Both the position numbers and the translations under genes were made by a program. A stretch of 16,565 nt of DNA from Chrysochromulina parva. Taxonomy: Eukaryota; Haptophyta; Prymnesiales; Chrysochromulinaceae. Within the stretch, counting starts at the first letter, position 1; every line of letters starts with the position of its first letter. This document shows, piece by piece, positions 6,439 through 13,494 of the stretch. The stretch is taken from contig PJAB01001177.1 in NCBI GenBank assembly GCA_002887195.1, positions 1 through 16,565 of the forward strand, in the 5' to 3' direction. A model generated the notes under the pieces. The model worked only from the letters and a program-made list of their open reading frames with translations, ran no database searches and was not told where the DNA came from.

Positions 6439-9400
6439 TCACACACCTTTGGGCGTCTTGCATCGATTGCACGTGAAGCGATGCCCAAAGTTGATGTTCA
6501 TGCAACCGGTGCACCGCCAGTTGCCATTGACGCCCTCCTCGGGGCAGCCGTTGACGCCCGAGCGAGGCACCCCGCCCTTTGCAGGGGCAGGCACAGCTGC
6601 GGGCGGCGCGCCTCTCGGATGCGGACCCGTTCGCGCCATCTTGGGCGGCCGCGATGTGTCGGGGTACATTTGTGACGGCGGTGGTTGGCGACCAACATCG
6701 CCACGGCCGCCGCCGCCTCCGCGGAACTCGCCGCCGCCGCCGCCGCTGAACTCGCCGCCGCCGCCGCCGCCGCCGCCGCGGAACTCGCCGCCGCCGCCGC
6801 CGCCGCCGCCGCGGAACTCGCCGCCTCCTCCGCCGCCGCCGCGGAACTCGCTGCCAGCGCGGTTAGGATGAGGCGCATCATGAGCCCACATGGGGTCGCC
6901 TCGAGCGCCTATGTACGCGCCGCCCTCCCCATACGGCAGGTGTCCTCCTCCATAGCCTCCTGCCCCATCCAAGCCGCCGCGGTTCGAGCCCTCAAGCTCA
7001 CGAAGAAAGGTCAGCTCCTCTCTCGAGGGCATGTGCGTCGGCGGCATGTGCGGCATGTGCAGCGGCATGTGCGGCAGCGGCACGTGTTGATGCTGGGGCG
7101 CGTGTTGACGCTGCGGCGCCAGGTAAGCAGACGGAGGCTGGGTCTGGGCGTAGGCTGGCGCGTAGACGGTAGGTGCTTCGAGCTCAGCTAAGAACGCCGC
7201 GTCGGTGCTGCTCATGGCGCATGAACCCTGTTCTCCGTACCCACCGCCGCTGCCATAGCCGAAGCCACGAACACTGCCGTTATAGCCGTTATAGCCCCCC
7301 CTGTCATGAGAAGCCAGAGTCTCATAGTTGCCTGGAGCGGAGGGGTATTTGCTCCCGATCGGCCCATAGTGGGTGGCGCCACCGCCGTCGCCGCCGCTCA
7401 CGCCGCCGCCGCCGTAACCGCCGCCGTAACCGCCGCCGTAACCCATGGCACCGGCGCCGCCCATCCCGCCGCCCATCCCACCGCCGCCGCCGCCACATCC
7501 CCCTACGTGGGCGCCCGCGCTCCGTCCCTCAAGGGAGGCGAGGAACTCGCTATCCCGCCTGTCCAAGATCGCCCCACCGCCACCGCTGCCTCCGTATGAG
7601 AGGGGGGGGGCGCGGCCGCGTATGTGGGGGGGGAGTGCAGCGTCGTGGTGAGCACTTGCATGCTGGGGTGGGCCGCGCTCTCGTGTGGCGATCCCGGGGG
7701 GCATACTGCCACCCCCCGCGGACATACCGGTGGGGGGGATGGCAGCACCACCGCTGCTGGCAGGTGGCATGATGGGGACCGCAATTCCGTACTCGTTGAT
7801 CGTCATCCCGCCGCCACTGCCCCCGCCACTGGTGCCGCCGCTCATCCCGCCGCCGTCGCCGCCCGGTGTGCCAATCGGTGCGCCGTTGGTGTCATGAAGA
7901 AAGGGGCAGTTGGCACCTGATGAGGGATGAAATCAGACGCAATCAGACGCAATCAGACGCAATCAGACGCAATCAGATGCTCATGGGGGCAGTTGGCACC
8001 TTGATAGCAGCTACCACGGTCGAAGAATTTGCATCGGATGGTGGCGCGATTGTCAGCGCGCCCGTCGGGGCGTGACTCCCGATACGAGTGTGAGACGGCG
8101 GGCGACGAGAGGGCATGCGAGACGGGCGGCGCCTGTAAGATGGGTGGAGTGGCAAGGGCGGGGGCTGCACTGGGACCTGCACCGGCACCGGCACCCGGAG
8201 CCACCACTGGAACGCCGTACTCGTTCACAACGTACACGCCGTGTTGGCCGCGCTCGTCGTGGAACGGGGCGCCGTGGTGAGCACTTGCATGCTGGGACGG
8301 AGCGCCATGATGGTCAGCGCGCCCGTCGTTTTGGGGTAGCTTTCGTTTCTCGCGAGTTCGCTTCTCCGGTCTACGAGGTCGAGCGCCGCATGTCGCGTCC
8401 CTGCTGAGAGCGCCCTCATAGCCGCCGCCGTCACTCGAGCTCCGGGCAGGTAGACTCGCCTCGTAGGGAATCGTCGCCGGCCCAAGCGCAGCCGTCAGAA
8501 GCGGTGCTGCGGGTGCTGCGGGTGCTGCGGGTGCTGCGGGTGCTGTGGGCGCCGGCGCCGTCGCGAGCGCAGCTGGCAGTTGGGGCGCTGGCGGTCGGGG
8601 CGCCGTCGCGAGCATGCGATCTGGCGCAGTCGCGGGCGCCGATGAGAGAGTAGCCGAGGCACTTAAAGCTGCCGCCATCGCTGTGGCGGCCTCGCTGGCG
8701 CCGGAGACGTTGCCGGCACCGATCGGGGCACCGATCGGGGGGAAGCTAGCACCACCGATCGCTTGCCCAAACGGCAACACACCAAGCGCCATCGAGCTGC
8801 CGAAGCCAAGGGCCGTTGACTGGGGCTGTGAATCGATGGGGCTGTGAATCGATGGGGCTGTGAAGCCAAGGGCCGTCGACTGGGGCTGTGAATCGATGGG
8901 GCTGTGAATCGATGGGGCTGTGAAGCCAAGGGCCGTCGGTGCTGCGCAGAAGCTCGCGCGAGATCGCGCGGCGGCGGAGGCACAGCGAGGGTCGTTCGGA
9001 TTGCGCCGCGGATCTTCCGAGGTGCTCCTTCCTAATATGGGAGCGTCCGAGGGGCTCCTTCCTAATATGGGAGCGTCCGTGGTGCTCTGCGATGAGGGCA
9101 CCGCCGACGGAGCAAGGGAGGCGGAGGATGGAGATAAGGAGGCGGAGGACGCGACTGGGGCTGGGGCTGCGAATTGGAACGGAGCGCCGGGGTGAGCACT
9201 TGCATGCTGGACTGGGGCTGCGAATTGGATTGAGGCGCCCACAACGGCGCCCATTGACGAGGCGGGCATGGGTGGCGCTTCGGCCGTTGGCTGTGCCTCA
9301 GGCACTGGTGCCCAAGACGGCGCCGCCGACGCCGGTGCTATGGCCTCCGGCAAGGGCGGCTGCGCGGCGATCAGAGCGGCGAGAGCGCCACCGAGCGAGT

Positions 9401-9998
9401 CAGTCATCAGAGCCGCTACGGGGGCAACCGCCGTCTCATCACCCTCATCACCCGTGGTCGGCGCCAGGAGAGGGGCACTTGGCGCCGTATCGGGCACCAG
9501 TCTGTCATCCACAGCCTCGTGGCCTGTCAGCTTCTCGTCCGCCAGCTCTGTACACCCGTCGGCAGCTGCACCCGTCGAGCTCAAATTCGCAGCAACCATG
9601 GCCGCCTCTGCCTCTACGACTGCCAGTTGCGCCGCCGGCTGCGCCACCATGAACGCCTCCGCCGGCGCCTCCGCCGGCGCCTCTGCTGGCGCCGCTGCCG
9701 ACGTCTCCTCAGCATCCATCACCACCTCCGGCACTCCGGCTGCCTCTCTGACATCCAAGCCCAAAGGAGTGGACCCTGGATTCTTGTTCTCGAAGCCTTT
9801 GGACTTGAAAAACTCTTGCTCACCAACAGTGAAGATGAAGTCGCCACCGCAGTCGCGGCATTGCAGAGTCTCGTCCTGTGCAAGGCGCTTCCTTTCGAGC
9901 TCCTCCGCGGTGGGAGCACGTGCTATACGCGCGATGGCCTTGTCCACGAGCTCCTCCTTGGCAGCCATCGCCGCGAAGTCGAGACATCGCGCGTCCAT
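6439..9998 (-). CDS. Multi-zinc-finger RNA-binding-type protein (zinc ribbon + CCCH + RanBP2), one intron
   Basis: Two frames, 9998-8000 and 7916-6439, join across an 83-nt intron to give 1158 residues. In order: a zinc-ribbon resembling zf-trcl (about 44-72: CRDCGGDFIFTVGEQEFF) whose usual second CxxC is missing; a long Ala/Pro/Ser-rich region with 20- and 10-residue repeats; a CCCH finger C656-x7-C664-x5-C670-x3-H674 completed by the splice; a Gly/Tyr-rich region with YGGG and EFRG(G)n repeats; and, two residues beyond the last cysteine, the C-terminus with a RanBP2 finger C1135/C1138/C1149/C1152. The last reads WRCTGCMNINFGHRFTCNRC, with the Asn and Arg that bind single-stranded RNA in FUS and ZRANB2. 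Gly-rich repeats plus this finger resemble FET proteins, so RNA binding and condensate formation are likely but inferred. Met11 (9968) has the better Kozak context (GCGATGG) and may be the true start. Confidence 0.85.
6711..6850 (-). repeat. GGC/CGG triplet-rich repeats coding for EFRG(G)n
   Basis: On the plus strand this is runs of CCG broken by GAACTCG. On the gene's strand it encodes five EFR/EFS-Gly(n) units. The longest runs (about 6754-6780 and 6787-6810) are eight to nine triplets. Such CGG-rich RNA can form hairpins or G-quadruplexes and is prone to length change. Plus-strand poly-Ala frames here are mirror images of it. Confidence 0.85.
7917..7999 (-). other. Spliceosomal intron in the zinc-finger gene (83 nt, phase 1)
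   Basis: On the minus strand the donor is CAAG|GTGCCAAC and the acceptor CCTCATCAG|GTGCCAAC, after a short pyrimidine-rich stretch. Splicing joins G with GT to form a Gly codon and continues GANCPFLHD, completing the CCCH finger and linking to the frame starting at 7845. Both junctions lie inside copies of the same 16-bp sequence, and most of the interior is a 10-bp tandem repeat. Left in, the intron encodes GANCPHEH, then seven residues and a stop. Confidence 0.85.
7931..7980. repeat. 10-bp tandem repeat inside the intron, five units
   Basis: AATCAGACGC is repeated four times perfectly, with a fifth unit AATCAGATGC. On the gene's strand each unit contains CTGAT, matching the branch-point consensus yUnAy, and a TGA triplet. 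Confidence 0.95.
8811..8930 (-). repeat. 60-bp coding tandem repeat, two units
   Basis: Units 8811-8870 and 8871-8930 are almost identical (one difference, GTTGAC versus GTCGAC) and a partial copy adjoins each side. Within them GGGGCTGTGAATCGAT is itself doubled. On the gene's strand each unit encodes a 20-residue block TALGFTAPSIHSPIDSQPQS. Confidence 0.95.
9021..9080 (-). repeat. 30-bp coding tandem repeat, two units
   Basis: Units 9021-9050 and 9051-9080 share CTCCTTCCTAATATGGGAGC and encode a doubled 10-residue block based on DAPILGRS on the gene's strand. Confidence 0.9.
9176..9210 (-). repeat. Dispersed repeat within the zinc-finger gene, three copies
   Basis: GGTGAGCACTTGCATGCTGG is identical at 7647-7666, 8276-8295 and 9191-9210, all in the same orientation and frame, encoding QHASAH. 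The match between 8261-8295 and 9176-9210 extends to 35 bp with two mismatches. Confidence 0.9.
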
Positions 9999-10046
9999 TG
10001 AGTCTCGACTTCGCAGGCCACACCACGAACGGAGGTGGTTTCATAT

Positions 10047-10172
10047 GGGCTCTTTTGTTAACAGCGAAACAAGACACAGACCTGCAACCAAATCTCGGAC
10101 ACGCGCTTGGGAGCGTTTGGGCTCTTTTGTTAACAGCGAAACAAGACACAGTGAAGACCTGCAACCAAATCT
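10047..10172. repeat. Imperfect ~50-bp direct duplication
   Basis: A block starting GGGCTCTTTTGTTAACAGCG and ending ACCTGCAACCAAATCT occurs at 10047-10095 and 10119-10172. The second copy has five extra bases (TGAAG) before ACCTG. The start-to-start distance is 72 bp. Each copy contains GTTAAC. Confidence 0.95.
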
Positions 10173-10220
10173 TAGTTTCATTTTACTTTCGGGAAAATTT
10201 ACATGTAGTTTTTCCATCAG

Positions 10221-10273
10221 CAAGTCAAGTCAAGTCCTGGCGGACTCCAAGTCAAGTCAAGTCGTGCGGACTC
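10221..10273. repeat. 26/27-bp tandem pair built on (CAAGT)3
   Basis: Copies at 10221-10247 and 10248-10273 each begin with three CAAGT units and end in CGGACTC, differing by one base in length and a substitution. They lie within the divergent promoter region. Confidence 0.9.
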
Positions 10274-10397
10274 TTCATCAACATGCTTCTCAGGATTTTC
10301 GTAAAGTTTTTTTCGCGCGCCCCTTTCGCGGACGCACGCGCCGAGCTCCCCGACGCAACCTGGCGAGCCTGTTCCGCTGTTCGCCCACATCACTGCC

Positions 10398-11246
10398 ATG
10401 CCTGGAGTACTACCAGGTCAGACAAGGGTGCTTTTGCGGCTGGCGACTTTCTTGCTTACGTTGACGAACATCACAGCGTCGCGCGAGACTGAAGCCTGTG
10501 AGCTAGCACGACTATTTGAGCGTTTCGGCACAGACAAGCTGCCGGTGCACCACTACCAGCGTGCTTACTGTCCGATTTTGGAGCCTTATAGACTCAGTGC
10601 CAGAATCGTCGTTGAACTGGGCTTCTTCAAAGGAAATGGTTGCGCAGCCTTTGCAACCTATTTCCAAAACGCCGATGTGTACGGCCTCGACAATGCCGAA
10701 TTTTACTCTGTGACGGCGGTACCTAATCCGGACGGCCATGGGATGGTGCCCGGCCATCGCGGAGCGCCACTTAATCTTGGCCCACGCAAACAACACGTGC
10801 ACTTCTTCAAGACCCACATGAAGGACTTGGAGTCACGCTTCGAGGAGCTGCGTGAGCTCGGCCGTAGAGGCGTCGGCTTGCCCGCGAAAGACATCGACGT
10901 TCTGATTGACGACGCAGACCACTTCAAATCAACCCAGATTAGCAATTTCAAATTCTGGTTCCCGAGATTGCGCGACGGCGGCATCTACATCATCGAGGAT
11001 ATTTTCATGACGCCCCTCCCTTGGCCCGGATGGAACACTTCAGATAATCTTGTGCCCAGTACAAACGACAAGAATGGCCCGTGTCAGCCACAATGCTACT
11101 ACCCGCAACGGCCCGCAGAACATTGGCTCCTCTCGCAGCAGCCTCCGGAGATGAGAAGGGCGCTGGAAAACCGATCCTGGTTCATAACAATTACCGGCAC
11201 TCACCCTGGTGGAGGTCTTGACATGATGATGGTGATTGTTAAGTGA
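10398..11246 (+). CDS. SAM-dependent methyltransferase with N-terminal signal or anchor
   Basis: This encodes 282 residues of a class I methyltransferase fold. Visible signs are FGTDKLPVHHYQRAY (about 43-57), motif I VVELGFFKGNG (71-81), the acidic loop DVYGLDN (93-99), DVLIDDADH (167-175) and GGIYIIEDI (194-202). The 'GTDK..HHY' opening and 'IDD..H' plus 'GG.YiiEDi' patterns match the group that includes macrocin and demethyldecarbamoylnovobiocin O-methyltransferases. Relatives are often encoded beside sugar or glycan genes, but the acceptor here is unknown. Residues 11-24 are hydrophobic (VLLRLATFLLTLTN) after one Arg, suggesting secretion or a Golgi-type anchor, followed directly by the catalytic domain. 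The ATG has G at -3. Motif I is ELGFFKG rather than the common E.G...G, so activity should be treated as probable. No intron is needed. Confidence 0.82.
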   Translation: MPGVLPGQTRVLLRLATFLLTLTNITASRETEACELARLFERFGTDKLPVHHYQRAYCPILEPYRLSARIVVELGFFKGNGCAAFATYFQNADVYGLDNAEFYSVTAVPNPDGHGMVPGHRGAPLNLGPRKQHVHFFKTHMKDLESRFEELRELGRRGVGLPAKDIDVLIDDADHFKSTQISNFKFWFPRLRDGGIYIIEDIFMTPLPWPGWNTSDNLVPSTNDKNGPCQPQCYYPQRPAEHWLLSQQPPEMRRALENRSWFITITGTHPGGGLDMMMVIVK

Positions 11247-11735
11247 GAGGCGGTACGGCCCGTTGGTGTCGGGTACAGCACAACCTCGGGGTTTACACTA
11301 TCGTCTGTGGGACTCGAAGCCGACTCGAAGCACGAAGGACCGCGTCGCCGTCGGGTCACCCGCTCGTCCTTCCGGAGAGTCGACCACGGTCCGGTCGCGG
11401 ACCCCAGTGGGTCACCTGCGGTGACGGTCGACCGTGACGGTGCGCCGTCCTCCGCGGCGTCGCTGCGGCGGGAACGCGACGCCTTCGCGACGCCCGCGTC
11501 GACCCGAGGACTTAACCGAGGACTCGCGGCAGGCGAAAGACGTATAGACGAGAAAGATAATCGTACTATTTAGATTTCGTCATTTTGATTGCCCACAAAT
11601 CGCCACGCCGCGCGACCGTTCGCGCCGGCGCCCCCACCGCGGCGCCCCAGTCCGAATCACCGCACGGAAGGCACCGGCGGACCTCTTCGTTCTTGTGCGA
11701 CCCCGCATAGAGAGGCTGTCCCGGCCCGGCGCCGC
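11247..11735. other. Convergent intergenic region, no gene seen
   Basis: This 489-bp spacer holds the 3' ends of the methyltransferase gene (+) and the synthetase gene (-). Short inverted repeats occur: GTCACC-TGC-GGTGAC (11411-11425) and the perfect palindrome ACGGTCGACCGT (11424-11435). An AT-rich stretch near 11550-11592 may hold 3'-processing signals. Short frames here have no recognisable motif. Confidence 0.4.
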
Positions 11736-13316
11736 TCACATGCCAAACGCGTCCAAAAAGTCGTCGGCCGTCGCGTTGCCACCGTGCACGTCGACCTCGG
11801 ACGCGTCAAACTTGTGCATACCACCCGCCACCTTGATACCCGAGGCCTCGAGCTCCTGCATCCTTGCGATTCTCATATCCTCCTCCTTCTCCTTCTCCTT
11901 CGCCTTCTTGGCGTTTTCCTCGATCTTCTTCTTCATCTCCGCCGCCTCCTGCTCCTTGAGAGCCTTGAGGTCGAATGCCGGCGCTGCCGGCGCTGCCGGT
12001 GCGCCTGCCGCGCTGCCGCCTGCCGCCGCCGCCGCCGCCGCCACCGCCTCGCTCGCCGCCTCCACATCCTTTTTCGGATACGGCAGCGCGGGCGCAGCGG
12101 GGTTGACCCGACCGCCCTGGCTGAGGTCGAGCGGTCGAGGCGTCATGAAGGCACGCACGATGCCGTCGGTGACGCGCGCGCGCGCCGCCTGGTGACGCTC
12201 GACGAGCGGCGTAATCACGCTGATCAGCTCCGCCTTGATCTCGCCTGTCAGCATTCTACCCGACGAGTATTCCTCGTGTACATGCTTGAGCTTCGTATCG
12301 TCGAACTCGAAGAACGTGAGCCACTGGTACGAGACGTCCACGTCGCAGTTGCCGCCGAGCTGGCGGTGGAGCTCGACGGTCTCCCGGCCGCCCGAGAAGG
12401 CGTGCTTGTTCACCTTCTCCTTGATCTGCTTGGGCGTGTCCGTGCAGTAGATGGCTGTGCTCGCGTCGCTCGCGCTCATCTTCGTTCCCGGGCCCGTCAT
12501 CGCCGGGAAGAACTTGGCATGCATGAGCGAAGGCTTGAGGAACCCGAGGCGCGGGGCCACGTCGCGCGTCATGCGAAAGTACGGGTCCTGGTCGATGGCA
12601 CATGGGATCAGGCACGGCACGTCCACGCGGCTCCCGAAAATGTGGGGGAAGGAGCTCGAAAACGAGGGAGCCGCCTGCACTGCTGGGAACGCGTGCTTGC
12701 CGATGTGGTCCGAGTCGGTGAAGCCAAAGATGCCCTTGACCTGGTTGTACGTGGTCGCCTTTTGGATCTTGAGGATGTTCGGGTACATGTGCGAGATGTA
12801 GTCCAGGTCGGAGAAGATGAGCGTCTTCGTGATGTCGAAGCCGCACGCGATGATGTCCTTTGCGTTCTCGAACGCGAGCCGATGGCACTCCTCGAGCTCG
12901 AGGTCCTTCCACAGGAATTTCTCGTCGTCGGTCATCTGCACCACGAGCACGCACTTGAACACGTCTTGCAGGTACTTGGTGAACATGAACGGGATCAGGT
13001 GCCCAAGGTGCAGCGCCTCCGACGACGGCCCACGGCCCGTGTACAGGTACATTGGCCGGCCGGCCTCAAAGTTGTCGAGGATCCAGTCGAGGTCGCGGTG
13101 CGAGAAAAAGATGCCGCGCCGGATCCACGGATGCGCCTTGCACCCAGTGATCCGCTCGAACTTTGCAATCAGCTGTGGTGTGATCGCCTGCGAGCCGAAT
13201 TGGTCGATGAGCTTCGCATAATCCACTTTGCCGCTCACCGTCCACGGGTCGACAATGGCGTCGGCCTCCTCACCATCGGCATCGGCACTCGCGGGAGGAG
13301 GCTTAGGCTCGGCCAT
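11736..13316 (-). CDS. WARS: Tryptophanyl-tRNA synthetase, cytosolic eukaryotic type
   Basis: This encodes 526 residues that charge tRNA-Trp with tryptophan in the cytosol. Numbered from the chosen start, the core has [10 protein letters not shown] (about 66-75), [20 protein letters not shown] (about 90-109, the HIGH-type site), [54 protein letters not shown], and the KMSKS-type loop KMSAS (279-283). The wording matches the eukaryotic/archaeal branch, not the bacterial one. ATG 13316 is chosen because it lies in GCCGCCATGG, a perfect Kozak context; the in-frame ATG at 13355 would add 13 residues. The human N-terminal WHEP domain is absent. After the usual end of the enzyme (about residue 399) there are about 125 extra residues: an Ala-rich linker, a Lys/Glu-rich probable coiled coil (about 449-490) and a tail ending [13 protein letters not shown]. 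No intron is seen. Confidence 0.97.
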   Translation of the reverse strand: MAEPKPPPASADADGEEADAIVDPWTVSGKVDYAKLIDQFGSQAITPQLIAKFERITGCKAHPWIRRGIFFSHRDLDWILDNFEAGRPMYLYTGRGPSSEALHLGHLIPFMFTKYLQDVFKCVLVVQMTDDEKFLWKDLELEECHRLAFENAKDIIACGFDITKTLIFSDLDYISHMYPNILKIQKATTYNQVKGIFGFTDSDHIGKHAFPAVQAAPSFSSSFPHIFGSRVDVPCLIPCAIDQDPYFRMTRDVAPRLGFLKPSLMHAKFFPAMTGPGTKMSASDASTAIYCTDTPKQIKEKVNKHAFSGGRETVELHRQLGGNCDVDVSYQWLTFFEFDDTKLKHVHEEYSSGRMLTGEIKAELISVITPLVERHQAARARVTDGIVRAFMTPRPLDLSQGGRVNPAAPALPYPKKDVEAASEAVAAAAAAAGGSAAGAPAAPAAPAFDLKALKEQEAAEMKKKIEENAKKAKEKEKEEDMRIARMQELEASGIKVAGGMHKFDASEVDVHGGNATADDFLDAFGM

Positions 13317-13494
13317 GGCGGCGGCGTGTCGCGTGCTCGGCTTAATAGTTTGCAATTATAAATTCTGTCAAGATTCCGTGGATCGAGTCTCTACGACTAC
13401 GTTCAATTTCGGTGGTCTGTACAGTGTCTGTACAAGTACACGTGTCTTCTATCGTCGCAAAAGGCCCACCGTCGACTGGCCGCCGACGACGGCG
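13317..13494. promoter_or_regulatory. Short divergent promoter between the synthetase and ankyrin genes
   Basis: Only 178 bp separates two divergent starts. An AT-rich core (about 13342-13366) contains TATAAAT at 13357-13363 on the plus strand, and the other strand reads ATTTATAA. It is about 41 bases before the synthetase ATG and 132 before the ankyrin-gene ATG. A shared, bidirectional promoter is likely; which direction the TATA-like element serves is not known. Confidence 0.5.

Larger units (their letters stand above)
7903..8001 (-). repeat. 16-bp direct repeat bracketing the intron splice sites
   Basis: GGGGCAGTTGGCACCT occurs at 7903-7918 and 7986-8001, exactly 83 bp apart, the intron length. 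On the gene's strand it reads AGGTGCCAACTGCCCC, so each copy holds an AG|GT junction: one is used as donor and the other as acceptor. Beyond the 16 bp the sequences diverge. Confidence 0.9.
9999..10397. promoter_or_regulatory. Divergent promoter region between the zinc-finger and methyltransferase genes
   Basis: This 399-bp spacer separates two divergent starts and so should serve both. It contains a ~50-bp duplicated block (10047-10172), a pair of (CAAGT)3-based repeats (10221-10273), and two E2F-like matches (TTTCGCGC 10311-10318, TTTCGCGG 10324-10331) 67-87 bases before the methyltransferase start. No TATA box is evident. Confidence 0.5.

Noticed and set aside
6685..7191. Plus-strand frame with long poly-Ala runs
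   Set aside because: It is the antisense reading of GGC repeats that encode poly-Gly in the zinc-finger gene.
7931..7980. Tandem repeat considered as a CRISPR array
   Set aside because: Units are 10 bp, contiguous and without spacers, and lie within a eukaryotic intron.
9268..10464. 398-residue plus-strand Ala/Ser-rich frame
   Set aside because: It is antisense to the zinc-ribbon end of the minus-strand gene and runs through the divergent promoter region; no motif is present.
4093..11566. 13-mer AAGATAATCGTAC shared by two convergent intergenic regions (4093-4105, 11554-11566)
   Set aside because: A 13-base match between two places in 16.5 kb is expected by chance about once or twice, so it cannot be called a 3'-end signal.
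11589..13361. 590-residue plus-strand frame opposite the tryptophanyl-tRNA synthetase
   Set aside because: It is antisense to a gene with unmistakable family motifs, and its Arg/His/Leu-rich composition is the mirror of that gene's codon use.
13228..13494. Upstream extension of the ankyrin frame
   Set aside because: It overlaps the synthetase start region on the other strand, and the ATG at 13495 is in a good context directly before a signal-like segment.
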